Source: Histomonas meleagridis (taxonomy: Eukaryota; Parabasalia; Tritrichomonadida; Dientamoebidae). Taken from it: a stretch of 64,000 nucleotides of DNA. How positions within the stretch are numbered: position 1 is the stretch's first letter; each line of letters opens with the position of its first letter. The notes under the pieces were generated by a model, which was not told the origin of the DNA, did not search any database, and saw only the letters and a program-made list of their open reading frames with translations. The stretch lies in contig WSYJ01000113.1 in assembly GCA_020186115.1 (NCBI GenBank), positions 838,641-902,640 of the forward strand, given 5' to 3'. The translations under genes and the position numbers were made by a program. Below are positions 11,724 to 22,401 of the stretch, one piece after another.

Positions 11724-11740
11724 AAGGCAGACCAAAACCG
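11724..11740 (-). promoter_or_regulatory. Ribosomal-protein promoter motif (eL43)
   Basis: Minus-strand CGGTTTTGGTCTGCCTT, then TTCGAAA and the ATG. It matches the uS8 motif at 7151-7167 in sequence, strand relative to the gene, and position. Confidence 0.55.
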
Positions 11741-11817
11741 TCTGGTGGCCGTTTATTTGCAAATAAGGAGATTTGTATTACTCATATAAATACACGTTTT
11801 TTTTGAAGAGAATGGAG

Positions 11818-11899
11818 GACACGATGGCCGAGTGGTTAAGGCGTGGGATTAGAGTCCCCATGGGCTTGTCCCGCATCAGTTCGAATCTGGTTCGTGTCG
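11818..11899 (+). tRNA. tRNA-Ser (anticodon AGA)
   Basis: Class II tRNA of 82 nt with acceptor gacacga/tcgtgtc and discriminator g. The D arm is GCC-gagtggttaa-GGC, the anticodon loop is ttAGAgt, there is a long variable arm (tgggcttgtccc), and the T arm has the B-box-like GTTCGAATC. The last pair of the anticodon stem is A.C, an oddity. No intron. A T-run follows directly. Confidence 0.9.
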
Positions 11900-11908
11900 T
11901 TTTTTTTT
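11900..11908 (+). terminator. RNA polymerase III terminator of tRNA-Ser
   Basis: A run of at least eight T residues immediately after the discriminator base, as expected for Pol III termination. Confidence 0.8.
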
Positions 11909-12458
11909 ATTTTTTTTGGCAATGAACTTTGCAACTTTTTTAGTATATGTACTGCAGTACCTAATATAAATTTTAAAAAAATTATGGTTTGATAGCTGCT
12001 TACAAATTATAAATGCATGGTTTGATGAAAGTTGACAATTCATTAAAATGAATTAAATGAATTTCTAATAGTATTGGGCAATAATAATGATTTTATTTTA
12101 AAAAAATATAATCACTTCGGTAGCTCTTAGGTTTAAATGTTTGCAATTATATTACATCATGATGAATATTTTTGGCAGGCATCTTTAAAGATCGGAATTT
12201 TATCAAATTTTTCTTCTTAAATTTTAACTTATAATTACCACCAAATATGAGGAATTTTATTTCCGTAGAGCTAAAAAATTTATACTTACTTTTTTGAAAT
12301 CGATATTTGGCTTTACCCATTCAATTCTTTCTCGAATTTTTATGGAAACCGTTTAGTAACTTTCGAAAAAAGACGTTAAGTCTATAATGCCATTTTTGTT
12401 ATACTTTTTGAGGAGGTTTTATTCAAATGGCATTTTTTGGTGATTCCATTTTTCAAAC
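11909..12458. other. Intergenic DNA upstream of the Hsp70-like gene
   Basis: AT-rich spacer. Just before the ATG at 12459 the sequence reads ccatttttcaaacatg, which holds initiator-like CCATTTTT and TCAAACA. Nothing else is recognised. Confidence 0.4.
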
Positions 12459-15400
12459 ATGGAACAAGAGAAAAATGTTGTTGGAATTGATCTTGGAAAC
12501 TATAGAATTCGTGGTTGTATCTCAAGAATTGACAATGATAATCTAGTTCTTATCCCTATTCAAGATAATGCTAATACATCCTATAAGTTTACATCTTGTA
12601 TTTCTTTCTTTAGTCCAAAACGTATGTATGGTGATCTCGCTTGGTGTAGTATTGAATCATATCAAACAACAACATTTTATGATCTTAATAAGTTACTAAT
12701 GTTAAAATACGACAGTGACGAAAGGAAATTTTTTTCCAACAATGTTAGGTTCGATCTTGTTAAACTTGGTGATGATTACACAGGAATTAAAACAGATGAT
12801 TCTGCTTTTTATCTTCGACCTGAACATTGCATTTCTTTTTTACTTACCAATTTCTTAGGTTATGGTCAAGACACAATGGAACTTCCGTTATATATTGCTG
12901 TTTTACCATGGTGGGACATATATCATCGGAAAGCAATATATGACATTGCTTCTTTATCCAATATCAATTTTAAAGGAATAATTAATACAACTACAGCAGC
13001 TGCATCTTATTATGCAAAAAATAACGACAAAAGAATCATTCAAGAGCAATTACCTTATCATGTTATTATCATTGATATTGGAGACACCACTATGAATGTT
13101 TCTATTGTTGAATTTAATTATGATGATTCAAGTAGAAAATTAATAATAAAAGTTTTAAGTTCTGTTTGCGATGGAAGACTTGGTGGTAGTAGTGTGACGG
13201 AATGTGTAAAACAATATTTTATTGAAGAAATAATGAAATTTAATGTTAAAAATATCACTCCTCAAAATATGTTATACATTCATGAAGAAGCTTTAAAGTC
13301 AAAAACAAAATTTTTTGGATCAAATCAATTTATAGTTAATATATTATCTTTTGAAAAAGAAATTAAATTCCGTGCTTTAGCATCAAACTTCGAAAATCTT
13401 ATTAGTGATACAGCAAATAAAATTCCAAATTTGATTAATACTGCATTAAGATTTGCAAATGTTAGAACAGAAGATATAAAAGATATTCTTTTGGCAGGTT
13501 CTGGTATTCGTGTGAGACCTTTTGAAAGGCAAATCCAAAGTTGTTTTCCTTTAATACCATTTCCTCAAAGATATTATTCAATATGCGACGACATTATTTC
13601 AAATGGTACTGCTTATGCAGCAGCAATTCTTACACCAGGTAATCCATTAAGCAAAAAATTTGAAATTAAGGATATTTATCAACATTTTCGAAATGATGTT
13701 AAAAATGAAAACATTGATATAATTGCGAAATGGGAAGATAATGGTACTGAACACCAAGAAATTTTATTTAAAGAAGGAACAGAAATTCCTTCGACTCGAA
13801 TAATTAAATATCATTCAGAATATGGTAATATCAAACTTTACATAAATAATAAATTGATTGGTGTTATTAAATCACAAAATCCTTCAAAGGAAATCGAAGT
13901 AAAACTAAACATTTCACATATGATAGAGGTTACACCAACAGAAGGCATTATATATGAACCAGAATATGGATTAAAGAAAAAAGATTTTGATGACTTTGAA
14001 AAATTAAAAGAAAAAATGGATGAATATGAAAAATGTATAGATGTTATAGAAGATACACAAAAAGAAATAAAGAATAAGCAAGAAGATTTAAAAGATTACA
14101 TTAAGTATGTTGAAAAAAATGAAATTGAGAAAAAGTACAAACAAATGCAAGCAATAGAAACAACTCCAAGAGAAGAAATTTTTACGAAACAAGGAAATTA
14201 TTTTGTTACTTTTTATCAAGCCAAAAAAGATATCAAAAGAATTTTTCGAAAAGTAGAAAATCGAAAAGAAGCATTTAATTTCTATAATAAAAACGCACAG
14301 GAATTCGAAGATAATATTAATACTATAAAATATTTGAAAACAAAAGTTCCATATGAATTGTTTAAAGAAGCTAATTGTCTGTCTAAAAAATATAAGTTAT
14401 TGATGAAATACATCGACAAGCAAAAGGATCAAACTAAGAATCCAAAAGGATTTAATGAAGATAATTTGTTTGAATATGTAAAACATTTACTGAAAGATAT
14501 CAAACAATTAAGTGATCAGATAACTATGGAATATAATAGAATTGAAGAAGAGAAAGAACAATTAAGAAAAGTCGAATTCACAAACATCAAATCAAATATA
14601 AATAAAGTTAAAGAAGAAATACAAAATGAAATTAAATCAAATAAAGAAGAAATACAAAATGAAATTAAATCAAATAAAGAAGAAATACAAAATGAAATTA
14701 AATCAAATAAAGAAGAAATACAAAATGAAATTAAATCAAATAAAGAAGAAATACAAAATGAAATTAAATCAAATAAAGAAGAAATACAAAATGAAATCAA
14801 ATCAAATATAAATAAAGTTAAAGAAGATATACAAAGTGAAATTAAAGCAAACAAAGAAGAAATGCAAAATAAAATTAATGCAAAAACAAATAAAGTTAAA
14901 GAAGATATACAAAGTGAAATTAAAGCAAACAAAGAAGAAATGCAAAATAAAATTAATGCAAAAACAAATAAAGTTAAAGAAGATATACAAAATGAAATTA
15001 ATGCAAACAAAGAAGAAATGCAAAATGAAATTAATGCAAAAACAAATAAAGTTAAAGAAGATATACAAAATGAAATTAATGCAAACAAAGAAGAAATGCA
15101 AAATGAAATTAAATCAAATAAAGAAGAAATACAAAATGAAATTAAATCAAATAAAGAAGAAATACAAAATGAAATCAAATCAAATAAAGCTGAAATGCAA
15201 AATGAAATTAATGCAAACAAAGAAGAAATGCAAAATAAAATTAATGCAAAAACAAATAAAGTTAAAGAAGATATACAAAGTGAAATTAAAGCAAACAAAG
15301 AAGAAATGCAAAATAAAATTAATGCAAAAACAAATAAAGTTAAAGAAGATATACAAAGTGAAATTAAAGCAAACAAAGAAGAAATGCAAAATAAAATTAA

Positions 15401-16722
15401 TGCAAAAACAAATAAAGTTAAAGAAGATATACAAAATGAAATTAATGCAAACAAAGAAGAAATGCAAAATGAAATTAATGCAAAAACAAATAAAGTTAAA
15501 GAAGAAATGCAAAATAAAATTAATAACAAAACAAATAAAGTTAAAGAAGATATACAAAATGAAATTAATGCAAACAAAGAAGAAATGCAAAATGAAATTA
15601 ATGCAAAAACAAATAAAGTTAAAGAAGAAATGCAAAATGAAATTAAATCAAATAAAGAAGAAATGCAAAATGAAATCAAATCAAATAAAGAAGAAATACA
15701 AAATGAAATTAAATCAAATAAAGAAGAAATACAAAATGAAATTAAATCAAATATAAATAAAGTTAAAGCTGAAATACAAAATGAAATTAAATCAAATAAA
15801 GAAGAAATGCAAAATGAAATCAAATCAAATAAAGAAGAAATGCAAAATGAAATTAAATCAAATAAAGAAGAAATACAAAATGAAATTAAATCAAATAAAG
15901 AAGAAATACAAAATGAAATTAAATCAAATAAAGAAGAAATACAAAATGAAATTAAATCAAATAAAGAAGAAATGCAAAATGAAATCAAATCAAATAAAGA
16001 AGAAATGCAAAATGAAATTAAATCAAATAAAGAAGAAATACAAAATGAAATTAAATCAAATAAAGAAGAAATACAAAATGAAATCAAATCAAATAAAGAA
16101 GAAATACAAAATGAAATTAAATCAAATAAAGAAGAAATACAAAATGAAATTAAATCAAATAAAGAAGAAATACAAAATGAAATCAAATCAAATAAAGAAG
16201 AAATACAAAATGAAATTAAATCAAATAAAGAAGAAATACAAAATGAAATTAAATCAAATAAAGAAGAAATACAAAATGAAATTAAATCAAATAAAGAAGA
16301 AATACAAAAATGAAATTAAATCAAATAAAGAAGAAATACAAAATGAAATTAAATCAAATAAAGAAGAAATACAAAATGAAATCAAATCAAATAAAGAAGA
16401 AATACAAAATGAAATTAAATCAAATAAAGAAGAAATACAAAATGAAATTAACAGCAACTTAAAAAAAAAAAAGAACACAGAAAACATTGATTTTTATCGA
16501 GATAAAAAACGCTCAAAATTCTTCACTTTCAAGAACATAATATTCATAATAATGCTCATACTTCTTATTGTCATAGCTTCTATGGTCATTTGGTATTTCC
16601 CTAAAATCTCAAACATATTGGACAAAACTGTTAACTCTGTTGAAGAATCGTGCACATCAAATCAACAAAAACCTTTTGGTTATTTGAATCAGCCTAATGT
16701 AAGCCCTAGAATTGTACCTTAA
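12459..16722 (+). CDS. Hsp70-like ATPase fused to hendecad coiled coil and C-terminal membrane anchor (one frameshift)
   Basis: About 1420 aa if one extra A near 16307 is discounted; as written the first frame stops at 16313 after 1284 aa. Residues 1-395 form a divergent Hsp70/actin-type ATPase domain: VGIDLGNYRIR (phosphate-1), HVIIIDIGDTTMNVSIVEF (phosphate-2, with the usual GGGTFD changed), ILLAGSGIRVRPF (adenosine motif) and SNGTAYAAAIL. A shortened beta-like segment and a charged helical linker follow. From about residue 710 comes a coiled coil built of NEIKSNKEEIQ repeats. After the frameshift the repeats continue in phase and end in a basic stretch, one membrane helix (IIFIIMLILLIVIASMVIWYF) and about 40 polar residues. 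Known: Hsp70 ATPases drive chaperone or nucleotide-exchange cycles. Inferred: this is a membrane-anchored rod protein with an ATPase head. No substrate-binding domain is evident. Confidence 0.75.
14600..16452 (+). repeat. 33-bp tandem repeat coding an 11-residue coiled-coil repeat
   Basis: The unit aaagaagaaatacaaaatg... is 33 bp and encodes N-E-I-K-S-N-K-E-E-I-Q, repeated over about 1.85 kb (roughly 55 units). In the middle third, units alternate with NAKTNKVKEDIQ-type units to give a 78-bp higher-order repeat. The 11-residue period (hydrophobic at two to three fixed positions) is a hendecad coiled coil. Near-identity of units at the DNA level points to recent expansion and unequal exchange. 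Long antisense open frames here are by-products of the repeat. Confidence 0.95.
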
Positions 16723-17023
16723 ACCTCTTTTGATTTCTTCAATCAAGATTACTGTAACAAATCGTCATAATAAACATGTCCTTTTTTACTTTTCAGCCCA
16801 ATTTTTTCTTGTCTTTTATGAAATTTGCGAATGTGGGTTCTTTGTTTCAAAACAGTTTGCGTGCGCAAATTTGTCACCCCAAAATTTTTCTGTAGATAAA
16901 ACGGAATATTTTGTGTATGAAATGTTCTGAATCTGGTTTAACTGTTTCATTTGAATGCAATAAGCGGTTTTTGCATTTACAAAAATTCGTCGAAAGGGCG
17001 CCAAAAAATATCTCAAAAGAACA

Positions 17024-17626
17024 ATGGATGCAAATAAGCCAACGCGAAAAACATACATCAGAAGAAAACGTTGTCTCAATCAGTCAATACAGCAAATAAA
17101 AAATACGTTGCTTTATATTATGAAAAATTCAGGAAATCCAATTAATGAAAGCGAAATATTGAAATATGCAACATCAAGGGCACAAGAAATTGAAGCAGCT
17201 TGTTGGTCACCAAGGTTAAAAATATCGGATGCAGAATACTCACAAATAATTTATTTAAAAACCTATCAATTATGTAATGTACTTATCACACAGAACAAAG
17301 CTTTAATGCAGGCCCCTTATACCTTGATGAATCAACAGCAATATATTCAAGCAACTGAAAACTCAATAAAATCAAATTTTAATATTTCACATAATAATCA
17401 TTTCCAACCAAATGTACATGGGCCAGCTGGAACCATCATTTACATAAATCCATTAACCCACCAAAATTTTTCTTCTACTGATTCAACAGAATCAATTCCA
17501 CAAAATATGTTACAAGTTACACATAATGAAGATGATCAACAAGATGAAACTTCTTTTTTCTTCAACCAGTCGCGTGTTTCACAAGAAAGAAATGAATTTC
17601 CACAATCAATATATTGGGACAAATGA
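17024..17626 (+). CDS. Hypothetical protein with helical EIExxCWSPR domain
   Basis: 200 aa, family not recognised. The basic N-terminus (TRKTYIRRKR) is followed by a helical block of about residues 20-95 containing ATSRAQEIEAACWSPR, a Ser-Asp turn and a second helix (YLKTYQLCNVLI). The remaining half is Gln/Asn/Ser-rich, low in complexity and acidic at the end. A helical DNA- or peptide-binding head with a disordered tail is typical of transcription-related proteins, but that is inference. The start codon lies about 20 nt after a GGGCGCCAAAAA sequence and a TCAAAAG initiator-like motif. Confidence 0.6.
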   Translation: MDANKPTRKTYIRRKRCLNQSIQQIKNTLLYIMKNSGNPINESEILKYATSRAQEIEAACWSPRLKISDAEYSQIIYLKTYQLCNVLITQNKALMQAPYTLMNQQQYIQATENSIKSNFNISHNNHFQPNVHGPAGTIIYINPLTHQNFSSTDSTESIPQNMLQVTHNEDDQQDETSFFFNQSRVSQERNEFPQSIYWDK

Positions 17627-17709
17627 TTTATTTTTCTGTTTTCTAAAAAATATTCTGAATATTTATGTTTTTTGTCGTAATTTTCTTTCTAAAAATTATT
17701 TGATTTGAA

Positions 17710-17830
17710 AATATTAATATCAATTCCTTCTTGTTCAATAAGTAATTTAACTATTTCTGTGTGACCATGGATAGATGCTACAATTAGTGGTGTAATTATT
17801 TTTATAAATCTTTTGTATATAGATTCCATT
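17710..17830 (-). pseudogene. Ankyrin-repeat fragment
   Basis: The minus strand reads ITPLIVASIHGHTEIVKLLIEQ, a nearly perfect single ankyrin repeat (TPL...A...GH.EIVKLL), with stops on both sides. It is not attached to any longer frame. Ankyrin-repeat genes are very numerous in trichomonads; this is a stray piece in the spacer between two genes. Confidence 0.6.
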
Positions 17831-17882
17831 TCTTCATATTTCTAACTCACCAAAAACGATATATAATTTGAATCATTTATTT

Positions 17883-20696
17883 TTAGTAAAACTGAATTTC
17901 ATATGATTTACAATAGCTTACAAAAGTTGACTGTATTTTCGGCGGCAACTTATTTTGTACAATTGCTTGTATCACTCCTGGATGACTTTGACTCCATCCA
18001 GCCAAATTTACGTACATAAACTTCACCAAGTCAGCGCCGTCAAGTTCTTGGAACTCTTTTAGTTGTGGTATATCAGAATACACCAACTTATTAAATGTCG
18101 TATCGAATTCCATTGCTTCCACAGTTGCTTGTTTACTTGATTGGTGCATTTCCTTATAATAATCGTCAGATGGTGCTTCGAACATCATTAACAACGAGAT
18201 AAATAAATGTTCCCATAATTCTGGTGGTATTATTGTTGCTTCTAATAACACTTTCAAAACGCCAGCCAAAATGCATTTTAAGTATTCTCTTCCACGCATT
18301 ATACTTAAAGCTTTACCCCATGCTTCAATGAAGTCTGGCATTGGATTTAAGTTCGAAAGAAATTCATCAGCACCTAAATAATATGCAGCTTTAGCCATAA
18401 ATACTGAAAACGATTGTTGGAATTGTACTAAGTCAGGATTACCAATTTGTTGTATAATTAATGGTTGGATTTGTCTGAATAAGTTAACAGAGCCATTATG
18501 TTCCATGAAACGAAAGATATTTTCGAAGATTTCAAACGCGTATTTATGTGCGCGTGGCATTTGTAAAAGGCCTTGACATATAAATAATATTTGTGATGAA
18601 AAGTTAGCAACAAGTTCTGGAATACGTATAATATATGCACGTACTAATATAGATAAAGCTGGAACATTACCTTGTGGTTGCCATAATTGAGGATTAAGGA
18701 AGAACTCAAATTGTGTTGCATAAAATGGATTAACTTCTACATTTGGTGGATATGATAAAAGATATGTACCAATTATTTGAAAAACATATGGTACAAAATC
18801 AGTCACATTTTCAGAAATTATTACATTAAGTAAATCTAATACAGGTGGCTCAATCAATTTTACATCTACATTTAGACGTGTTACAGAAGCAACAAGAATT
18901 TCAAACAAACAATGTGTAAAATTAGGATTAAGAGGATTACCACAAAGTCTCCTTATATAATCAGTAGTTGTTTTTATAATGAATGGAATTAACGGTATCA
19001 CATTGGGGTGCCCCGTTGTAACGATCCGCATCAAACATTTTGATGCTTGAACATTTAATTCTTTGTCATATACGAAAATTTCAAATAATCGATTGACAAT
19101 AGCTTGTAAGTTAACTTGGGTCATCATTACGTTAAGGACTTCTGGATCATTTGATTGAGAAAACATTAAACGCTCCATACAATATGCAGAATAAAATGTT
19201 ACAGCAGGTGATTGTGAACTTAATAATAGATTTTGAACTATGACAAATATATTTGGAATGATTGGCTTTAATATTGATCTAAAATCAACAATGAACTTTA
19301 ATGAATCAGTTTGTAATATAGGAAATTGGTTTTGTGGATTTAATTGGGGGATTATAAATTGATTCACAAAACCTTCTAAATCGAATCCTTCAGCAACTTT
19401 AGTTACTCCTTGTCTTACTAATTGTGTTTCTGTAGCTATTGCGCCCATTATAAATATTGCCGTATCCATTTGTACCCAATTATTTAGAGGGTCTGCTTGA
19501 TATTTTTGTAACAAATCATTTGAATAAGGAATGAAAACCATTTGAAGTTGTTGTCTAAAGTTCCTACATAATGTCTTTAGGAAGTCATAAGCATTATTCC
19601 TTTTAGATCCTTCAACTCCATCGATATCTTTTGCGAAATATTTTAAAGGTTCTGAATCAAAAGAATTGACATCTTCTGGATCAAGTTGAATACATGGAAT
19701 AAGGACTGATTGACATAAACTTATTAATATTTCATTATCGACGAAGAAGTTTTTATCTGAAGATCGCGCAAGTTGTTTTAACGCGTCGAATGCTGCAATT
19801 GTAAGATTTTCATCATTACTTTGGAATGTATTTAATATGTTCTTGAATATATTTCCAAATGTTTCACGCATATGTTGTATTACTTCTGGCTCTTGTTTAT
19901 AATCTTCCGTTGTGCCCCATACATGAATTTCGTATAGGTAACGAATAACACATTGTTTGACGTTTAAACAGATTTGTGTTTTGCCACGGATAAATTGGTC
20001 CGGTGGTAATGAGAGAAAATGATTATAACAATCAAAGAACTCATTAATGCGTTCTTGATATATTGGTGTCATTCCATGTGAATTAAGTGAATATATTATT
20101 GACAAAACATTAATAAAACATTCTTCTACAAGTGGCGATGGGGGAAGCTGTGGAAGGAGTTGAAGAAGAAGTGTGTACGCATTTTTGTCCCAATATTCAA
20201 TTGATTTGTTGATTTGATTAAAAAGTGAAGGACTCTCCATTTGATGATCAAATCGTTGGAAAATGGTTTTCGCTGTTAATATAATCGCATACATTGATTG
20301 AGGAGTGGGGTTCTCAAGTGCATTTGTCATATTTAACATTAAATCTGGCCATCGTTCAGGGAAATCATGGGACGCAATAATATTAATGGACTCGCAGAGC
20401 AGAGGAACAAATTGTGCCGGAGACATGAGAAGAATTTTTAACATCATATTTCGGATTTCAACTTTGTTTGAATAGAGATTTTCATTTTCCCAATACATTT
20501 TGATGTTGTTCTTTATTACTGTGATTGTGAGATATTGTATTTTAGGATCTGAGTTATTATTTACAAGAAATTGAATTAAATATTCTAAAAAACCTGGTTG
20601 AGTATGCATTTCAAGAATCCCTTGTGTTGCTTGTAAAATGCTGTCATTATCAGTGCCTGTAAGAGCGGAAATATATGTAGGGAAATTATTGAACAT
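17883..20696 (-). CDS. CSE1: Exportin-2 (CSE1/CAS), importin-alpha re-exporter
   Basis: 937 aa against about 960-970 in yeast and human. CSE1 is the karyopherin that carries importin-alpha back to the cytoplasm with Ran-GTP. HEAT-repeat architecture runs throughout. The most diagnostic parts are ESINIIASHDFPERWPDL (family ISxxDFPxRWPxLL), the insert with EPLKYFAKDIDGVEGSKRNNAYDFLKTL (family DPLEYIRRDLEGSDxxTRRRAAxDLV), and the conserved C-terminal CSE1 region. The frame is intact over 2.8 kb, in contrast to the duplicated regions elsewhere in the window. Confidence 0.9.
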   Translation of the reverse strand: MFNNFPTYISALTGTDNDSILQATQGILEMHTQPGFLEYLIQFLVNNNSDPKIQYLTITVIKNNIKMYWENENLYSNKVEIRNMMLKILLMSPAQFVPLLCESINIIASHDFPERWPDLMLNMTNALENPTPQSMYAIILTAKTIFQRFDHQMESPSLFNQINKSIEYWDKNAYTLLLQLLPQLPPSPLVEECFINVLSIIYSLNSHGMTPIYQERINEFFDCYNHFLSLPPDQFIRGKTQICLNVKQCVIRYLYEIHVWGTTEDYKQEPEVIQHMRETFGNIFKNILNTFQSNDENLTIAAFDALKQLARSSDKNFFVDNEILISLCQSVLIPCIQLDPEDVNSFDSEPLKYFAKDIDGVEGSKRNNAYDFLKTLCRNFRQQLQMVFIPYSNDLLQKYQADPLNNWVQMDTAIFIMGAIATETQLVRQGVTKVAEGFDLEGFVNQFIIPQLNPQNQFPILQTDSLKFIVDFRSILKPIIPNIFVIVQNLLLSSQSPAVTFYSAYCMERLMFSQSNDPEVLNVMMTQVNLQAIVNRLFEIFVYDKELNVQASKCLMRIVTTGHPNVIPLIPFIIKTTTDYIRRLCGNPLNPNFTHCLFEILVASVTRLNVDVKLIEPPVLDLLNVIISENVTDFVPYVFQIIGTYLLSYPPNVEVNPFYATQFEFFLNPQLWQPQGNVPALSILVRAYIIRIPELVANFSSQILFICQGLLQMPRAHKYAFEIFENIFRFMEHNGSVNLFRQIQPLIIQQIGNPDLVQFQQSFSVFMAKAAYYLGADEFLSNLNPMPDFIEAWGKALSIMRGREYLKCILAGVLKVLLEATIIPPELWEHLFISLLMMFEAPSDDYYKEMHQSSKQATVEAMEFDTTFNKLVYSDIPQLKEFQELDGADLVKFMYVNLAGWSQSHPGVIQAIVQNKLPPKIQSTFVSYCKSYEIQFY

Positions 20697-20851
20697 TAAT
20701 ATTTTTGGTCTTTCATATGGAGCACCCTATTTTTTTCAATTATTTATTCGAAAATTGAATTCGACCTTTTGAAACTATCGTCATTGAGGAATTCACACCT
20801 TGAAGTCAAAGATTTTAAAATAACCATAAAATGTGTTTACTTATTGTCGAT

Positions 20852-21493
20852 TTAGCAGCATTTGCTCTCTTTGACAGCCTGGCCTTCTGGTTTCAATTGA
20901 GTACTTTCTATTTGTTCGATTTCATTTTGTGCAATCTTCTGGATGATGGCTGATATTAACCTTGTGAATCCTTCTTGAACATTATGGGCTGTAAGTGCAG
21001 AAGTTTCGATGAAAAGCATATTTTCACGTTCTGCAAAATTGATTCCTTCTTGTGTTGTAACTGATCTTTGATCTTCAAGGTCACACTTGTTTCCAACTAA
21101 CATGATTGGGATGTCTCCTCCTGTCTGATTTCGTAATTCTTTTAGCCATTTATCTAATGATTCGAATGTGATTGAGGAAGTTATGTCGTATAAAAGCATT
21201 GCCCCTTGAGCGCCTTTATAGTAAGCAGATGTAATTGCACGATATCGTTCTTGGCCAGCGGTATCCCATATCTGAACTTTAACGACTTTGCCTTCGACGC
21301 CAATAGTTTTAGTTGCGTATTCAACACCAATTGTAGTTTTGAAATCTTGAACAAATTTGTTTCTGGCAAATTGTGATAAAAGATTTGTTTTACCAACACC
21401 AGAATCTCCAATTAACACTATTTTTATGAGGTAATCTGGATCAGCGCCTTCCGGTGGTAATATTCCTGTTGTGAGCTGTACCTTTTGGCTCAT
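20852..21493 (-). CDS. Rab-family small GTPase, Rab11-like
   Basis: 213 aa. All guanine-nucleotide motifs are present: GDSGVGKT, the switch I threonine in KTTIGVEY, WDTAGQERYRAITSAYYKGA, GNKCDL and ETSAL. The RYRAITSAYYKGAQGAMLLYDI switch II region is the Rab11/RabA signature, pointing to recycling-endosome and Golgi traffic. The C-terminus ends KESKCC, a double-cysteine geranylgeranylation site. There is an N-terminal extension of about 20 residues before the fold, longer than most Rab11 proteins. Start: the only upstream ATG, at 21493. Confidence 0.93.
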   Translation of the reverse strand: MSQKVQLTTGILPPEGADPDYLIKIVLIGDSGVGKTNLLSQFARNKFVQDFKTTIGVEYATKTIGVEGKVVKVQIWDTAGQERYRAITSAYYKGAQGAMLLYDITSSITFESLDKWLKELRNQTGGDIPIMLVGNKCDLEDQRSVTTQEGINFAERENMLFIETSALTAHNVQEGFTRLISAIIQKIAQNEIEQIESTQLKPEGQAVKESKCC

Positions 21494-22376
21494 TTTTTTG
21501 AAATTTTTTAATAACTTTATACGGTTAAAAGTAATTTGTATGTTTTACACGGATCAAATTGAATATATACAACACTTTTGGTGTTCAAACCCGATACGAG
21601 CGGTTTTTAGCACAAAACTTCTTTATTTCACCTCACATTTCTTATTTGAATGATTTACTTTTTATCGAAGTTATAAATCAAATCCAAAATGAAAAATGTT
21701 TGAACTAAAAAGCTGTATATTTTGATAATGAGTTGTTCCTTAAGTAATATAACTTCCATTTATCTTTCTTTTGTAGAACGAAATTTTTGTTTAATTCGAA
21801 AAGCACCTTTAGCTATTGTTAATGTTTTTTTTTTTTTTTTTTAATAAGCTCATTCAGTAAAATGATAAGAATAATATAGCAGGGCTTCAATTACATTCGT
21901 GGTTTTTTTTTTTTTTTAATTATTTACATAAATTATAAAATATTTATGTGCATATATAAATAGCAAACCCAAATATAATGTACATCACAAAATGGTCACT
22001 TGATATTGTTTTTGGTGACATTGTTATTTATTGAATTGAATCAGCAAATGAATAATTTTCAGCCTCAAAAGTGAAAGAAATATCATTTTCAGATTGGCAT
22101 AAACAAAAAATAAAGGAAATACGAAAAGACAGCGAATTCTATTTCGTTGTATCAAATACAACGGTCGAACAATAAATTAACCATTGAAATTTCTATTAAT
22201 TATAATGTTGATTGAATCGATAACCTCCAGAATTCGAGTAGTCAATTTCTTTAACAAATTTGATTTCATAGAACTTTAAATTTTGTTAATAGTTTTGATC
22301 ACGTTGATAAATAAAATTGACAATAAAACTGGTTTAATTGATTGTCAAATGCCAAATATTGAGTGCAGCCGCCAGG
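21494..22376. other. Divergent promoter region with long T tracts
   Basis: Spacer between the Rab gene (minus) and the saposin-like gene (plus). It contains two long T tracts (about 21826-21843 and 21903-21917) and otherwise AT-rich DNA with no supported gene. Confidence 0.5.
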
Positions 22377-22383
22377 TCACTTC
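22377..22383 (+). promoter_or_regulatory. Initiator-like element of the saposin-like gene
   Basis: TCACTTC matches the trichomonad initiator. It predicts a start about 23 nt before the ATG at 22402 and supports that ATG over an upstream non-ATG extension of the frame. Confidence 0.55.
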
Positions 22384-22401
22384 GTTTTCAAAGCCATAAA
22401 A

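Noticed and set aside
14516-16186. 556-codon antisense frame (FDLISFCISSL repeats) and other long frames over the Hsp70-like repeat region
   Set aside because: They are by-products of a 33-bp tandem repeat whose length is a multiple of three and which lacks stops in several frames. The sense frame joins the ATPase domain and the membrane anchor; the others join nothing.
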